A program made the position numbers and the translations under genes. A DNA stretch of 64,000 bases, taken from Plectrocnemia conspersa (Eukaryota; Arthropoda; Insecta; Trichoptera; Polycentropodidae). Below are positions 62,501 through 64,000 of the stretch, one piece after another. How positions within the stretch are numbered: position 1 is the stretch's first letter; every line of letters starts with the position of its first letter. The notes under the pieces are model-generated. The model saw only the letters and a list, made by a program, of their open reading frames with translations, had not been told where the DNA came from and did not search any database. The DNA is taken from positions 1 to 64,000 of the forward strand of contig VTFK01000555.1 in the NCBI GenBank assembly GCA_009617715.1, given 5' to 3'.

Positions 62501-64000
62501 TTCGTTTGGACATTTGAAGTTTCTATAAAAGGTAAGTTTTCAGAAAATTATCTTATGAAATTAAAGGTAAAGAGTAAACAATATTATTTTGTTGCTATTG
62601 TAATATTTTATTGTTTTTTGAGCAAGTAAGTGTTTGAATCACTGAAAAATTGTAAATTAAATAATTGAAAATTTTATGATATTCTAATTGATTTTATATG
62701 ACGATCTCAATATTTTTTTTGTAGACTGATCAGCAAATTAAGTTGAAAAAATAATACTGTGTTAACTATATAAAATATAATTTTAACTATAAAATAAGTT
62801 AAAAAATAAAATTTATTTCATTTTGTTTTAAGGTTGGTGTCATTTTAGTTTTAATGTGTCCAAAACTTTATATTATTACAACTATTGTATAATACTATTA
62901 CTGTGTTGTATGACTTTTTTATATTATATAATTTTCGATACATCTATTTTGTTTCTAAATTTGTGTTATATCTTATTTTTGCTTAATATTAAAATAAAAT
63001 AAAAAAACTACATGATATGATCTAATACTATGTTCCATAAGGCTGCGTTTTTAAGGTGCAAGTTAAATGAGTTAAAGATTAAAACGTGTAATACTTTCAC
63101 TAAATTATATATTCTCTATATTTTTCTACAATCGTTCTCCACGTGTTAATCAATTTTTTTATATCTGATTCGAAATATAATCTAATTATTTTTGAAGCAA
63201 TAAATCCTGTGAACTGATGTAGGCGACAATTTGAGCTTTTGTACTAGCTTCTGTATCGTTAATCTCGGACCTGCTTTAATAGCAGCCCTAATATCCTCAC
63301 TAACAACCCCTAGGGAGATATTCAATGGCAAAATTCCCAGAACGGAATTTTTAGTACCACATTTGACACTTTCTAAATTACCCATTGCATCACAGATGTT
63401 TTTAACTCCTATTGTCACATTGTGACCAAGTTGAAACTCATAAAACATAATATAGCTTAACTGAGATTACTTTATCTCCACTGCCATTGTTGATTCAGGG
63501 TTGAAAATATCGAAACAAAAAATAAGCTATTACTAAATAGCATCATTGATACGACTACTGTTAATAAACACCGAAAGAATTATTTAAACTGTATATTGTT
63601 TATACGTTAGTTTTTTAGTGTCTAAGGTAGGATACTTTTTGATAAACATAAAATCTAGAGCTGTTACTATAAATAATTAATTTAGTTATTATATTTCGAA
63701 AAATTGCAATAGATTATAAGTTGTTTTAATAGTGATAGTAGCTAAAATTCTCGAGTGATTATAGATAAACAATACTTGTGGTATCATCGCCGCTTGCGGT
63801 GGACTACTCGAGCTCTCGTCTTCGTTGACTCCACTTAGAGACGCCGCTGTAAAGTTTATAGGTTAATTACAAACCTGTCGACTCATTCATACATATATCA
63901 GCAATAAATACATACGCAAATTTCCAGCAGACCTAGTCCTTCTTCGCATACCAAACTTCCTACGACCATGCTTTCCGCAACTACTCTCGTCGAGAGCAAG
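56143..64000 (-). CDS. GPATCH2/GPATCH2L-family protein, 5' end outside window (767 aa visible, six exons)
   Basis: Joined on the minus strand: 64000-63916, 63846-63776, 59500-59261, 59183-59080, 58985-57540 and 56500-56143. All are GT-AG with matching phases. Recognised blocks in order are LALDESSCGK (family: LALEESSE), RRKRKFKKMAIE, LNAFCGKRKWSHRERSE (168-184), a basic stretch KKHEKSHRRKHKHPHK, an acidic block SSSDSEGVVTNDSDREGDDE followed by LTDW (about 351-387), and GPPGIREIRAGCRRLRDERP. Next comes an R3H-like segment LARFLQDSCQDELKLP ... EKLASLAKLYSLEL ... RPILRKT (about 598-648), then NTTQSIRV and FKRRCYG. Human GPATCH2 is nuclear and uses its G-patch to engage the helicase DHX15. No G-patch (GWxxGxGLG) is visible here, as in GPATCH2L. 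Function in the insect is unknown. Confidence 0.82.
56501..57539 (-). other. GPATCH2-like last intron (1.0 kb)
   Basis: No exon encoding a G-patch (GWxxGxGLG) was seen on the minus strand of this intron. Other open frames (56780-56974 plus, 57200-57406 minus) show no domain. Confidence 0.6.
57540..58985 (-). CDS. GPATCH2-like exon, fifth visible (largest, 1446 bp)
   Basis: Acceptor tttcag at 58986-58991, donor ACAAG|GTTTGT. The coding frame runs through the ATG at 58924 without a stop upstream to the acceptor, so that ATG is internal. It carries LNAFCGKRKWSHRERSE, the acidic Ser block, the basic KKHEKSHRRKHK stretch and the R3H-like segment. Plus-strand frames inside (58248-58493 and others) are shadows. 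Confidence 0.9.
59080..59183 (-). CDS. GPATCH2-like exon, fourth visible
   Basis: Acceptor tttttcag, donor GATGG|GTTTGT. Codes VNLLPNCSMINVQGAPPF, then TLISKKKKIFKHNCQD. The introns on both sides are short (77 and 94 nt). Confidence 0.85.
59261..59500 (-). CDS. GPATCH2-like exon, third visible
   Basis: Acceptor gtctgtatag, donor CAA|GTATAG; exactly 80 codons in phase 0. Codes AISDSDDPQLNNL, then ARRKRKFKKMAIEYSD and PPLLIGPPSQ. The RRKRKxKxMA block is a family signature and probably a nuclear localisation signal. Confidence 0.85.
61905..62168 (+). mobile_element. Tc1-like transposase C-terminal remnant
   Basis: The frame reads VKEFIIQNDISTLECPGNSP, then DLNLIENLWAIMGARIQKKK. This is the Tc1 family PxxSPDLNPIENLW motif with the second catalytic Asp of the DDE triad. 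It continues LKTLVESMPRRI and ends PPKY before TAA, as in intact Tc1 transposases. Two in-frame stops (after LSK and EIV) show that the copy is dead. The N-terminal two-thirds is missing. Confidence 0.88.
63180..63448 (-). mobile_element. mariner transposase N-terminal remnant
   Basis: The minus-strand frame begins MFYEFQLGHNVTIGVKNICD (mariner pattern: LYEFKLGhnAxExxRNI). It later has SEDIRAAIKAGPRLTIQKLV, then QKLKLSPTSVHRI, matching the second helix-turn-helix of mariner transposases. The linker between is altered and the DDD catalytic domain is absent. Confidence 0.7.
63776..63846 (-). CDS. GPATCH2-like exon, second visible
   Basis: Acceptor aactttacag, donor CAA|GTATTG. Codes ASLSGVNEDESSSSPPQAAM, then IPQ, a Ser/acidic linker typical of the family N-terminal half. 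Confidence 0.75.
63916..64000 (-). CDS. GPATCH2-like exon, first visible (continues past the window)
   Basis: Codes LALDESSCGKHGRRKFGMRR, then RTRSAGNL, with donor TTGC|GTATGT. The LALDESS start corresponds to the conserved N-terminal motif of the family, so few residues are probably missing upstream. Confidence 0.75.

Larger units (their letters stand above)
59501..63775 (-). other. GPATCH2-like large intron (4.3 kb)
   Basis: Contains a Tc1-like transposase end and a mariner transposase start, described separately. A GC-rich, CA-rich stretch lies at about 61320-61640. A (aata)n microsatellite starts at about 62378. Open frames at 59772-60030 and 60692-60880 have no recognised domain. Confidence 0.65.

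Overview
The window looks like nuclear DNA from an insect. It is strongly AT-rich and intron-rich, with GT-AG introns from 62 nt to more than 12 kb. It carries decayed copies of piggyBac, Tc1/mariner, pogo/Tigger, hAT and non-LTR (LINE) elements. No bacterial operon, CRISPR array or viral gene is evident. The order of insect cannot be fixed from the sequence; a winged insect, probably holometabolous, is an inference.

Two genes can be assembled exon by exon with consistent splice phases. The first, on the + strand, is a complete nine-exon rhodopsin-class GPCR of 438 aa (25454-53711). It resembles Drosophila Tre1 (trapped in endoderm 1), the receptor for germ-cell migration and neuroblast polarity, and has NRY in place of DRY plus an NPIIY motif. 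The second, on the - strand, is a GPATCH2/GPATCH2L-family protein (six exons, 767 aa visible, N-terminus beyond position 64000, stop at 56143). It has an R3H-like C-terminal block but no visible G-patch. The two genes converge tail to tail across about 2.4 kb.

Layout: 1-5089 is intergenic with an LTR-like repeat, a pogo/Tigger remnant and a piggyBac remnant. 5090-5434 is a CpG-rich, promoter-like patch holding a 34-codon ORF with coding-like third positions, which ends just before a consensus splice donor. 5435-25440 is intron or intergenic DNA with tandem repeats, MITEs, a pogo-like element and an hAT element nested inside a LINE reverse transcriptase. 25441-53711 is the Tre1-like gene. Its large introns 1 and 7 hold LINE debris, LTR-like repeats, tRNA-like SINE heads, a TA-flanked MITE and several higher-GC patches that may be enhancers. 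56143-64000 is the GPATCH2-like gene, whose fourth visible exon boundary lies across an intron carrying Tc1 and mariner transposase fragments.

The most useful leads are the small membrane-peptide ORF at 5311-5415, the cryptic 62-nt last intron that changes the receptor C-terminus, the GPATCH2-family protein without a G-patch, and the hAT insertion into the conserved RT motif of a LINE.
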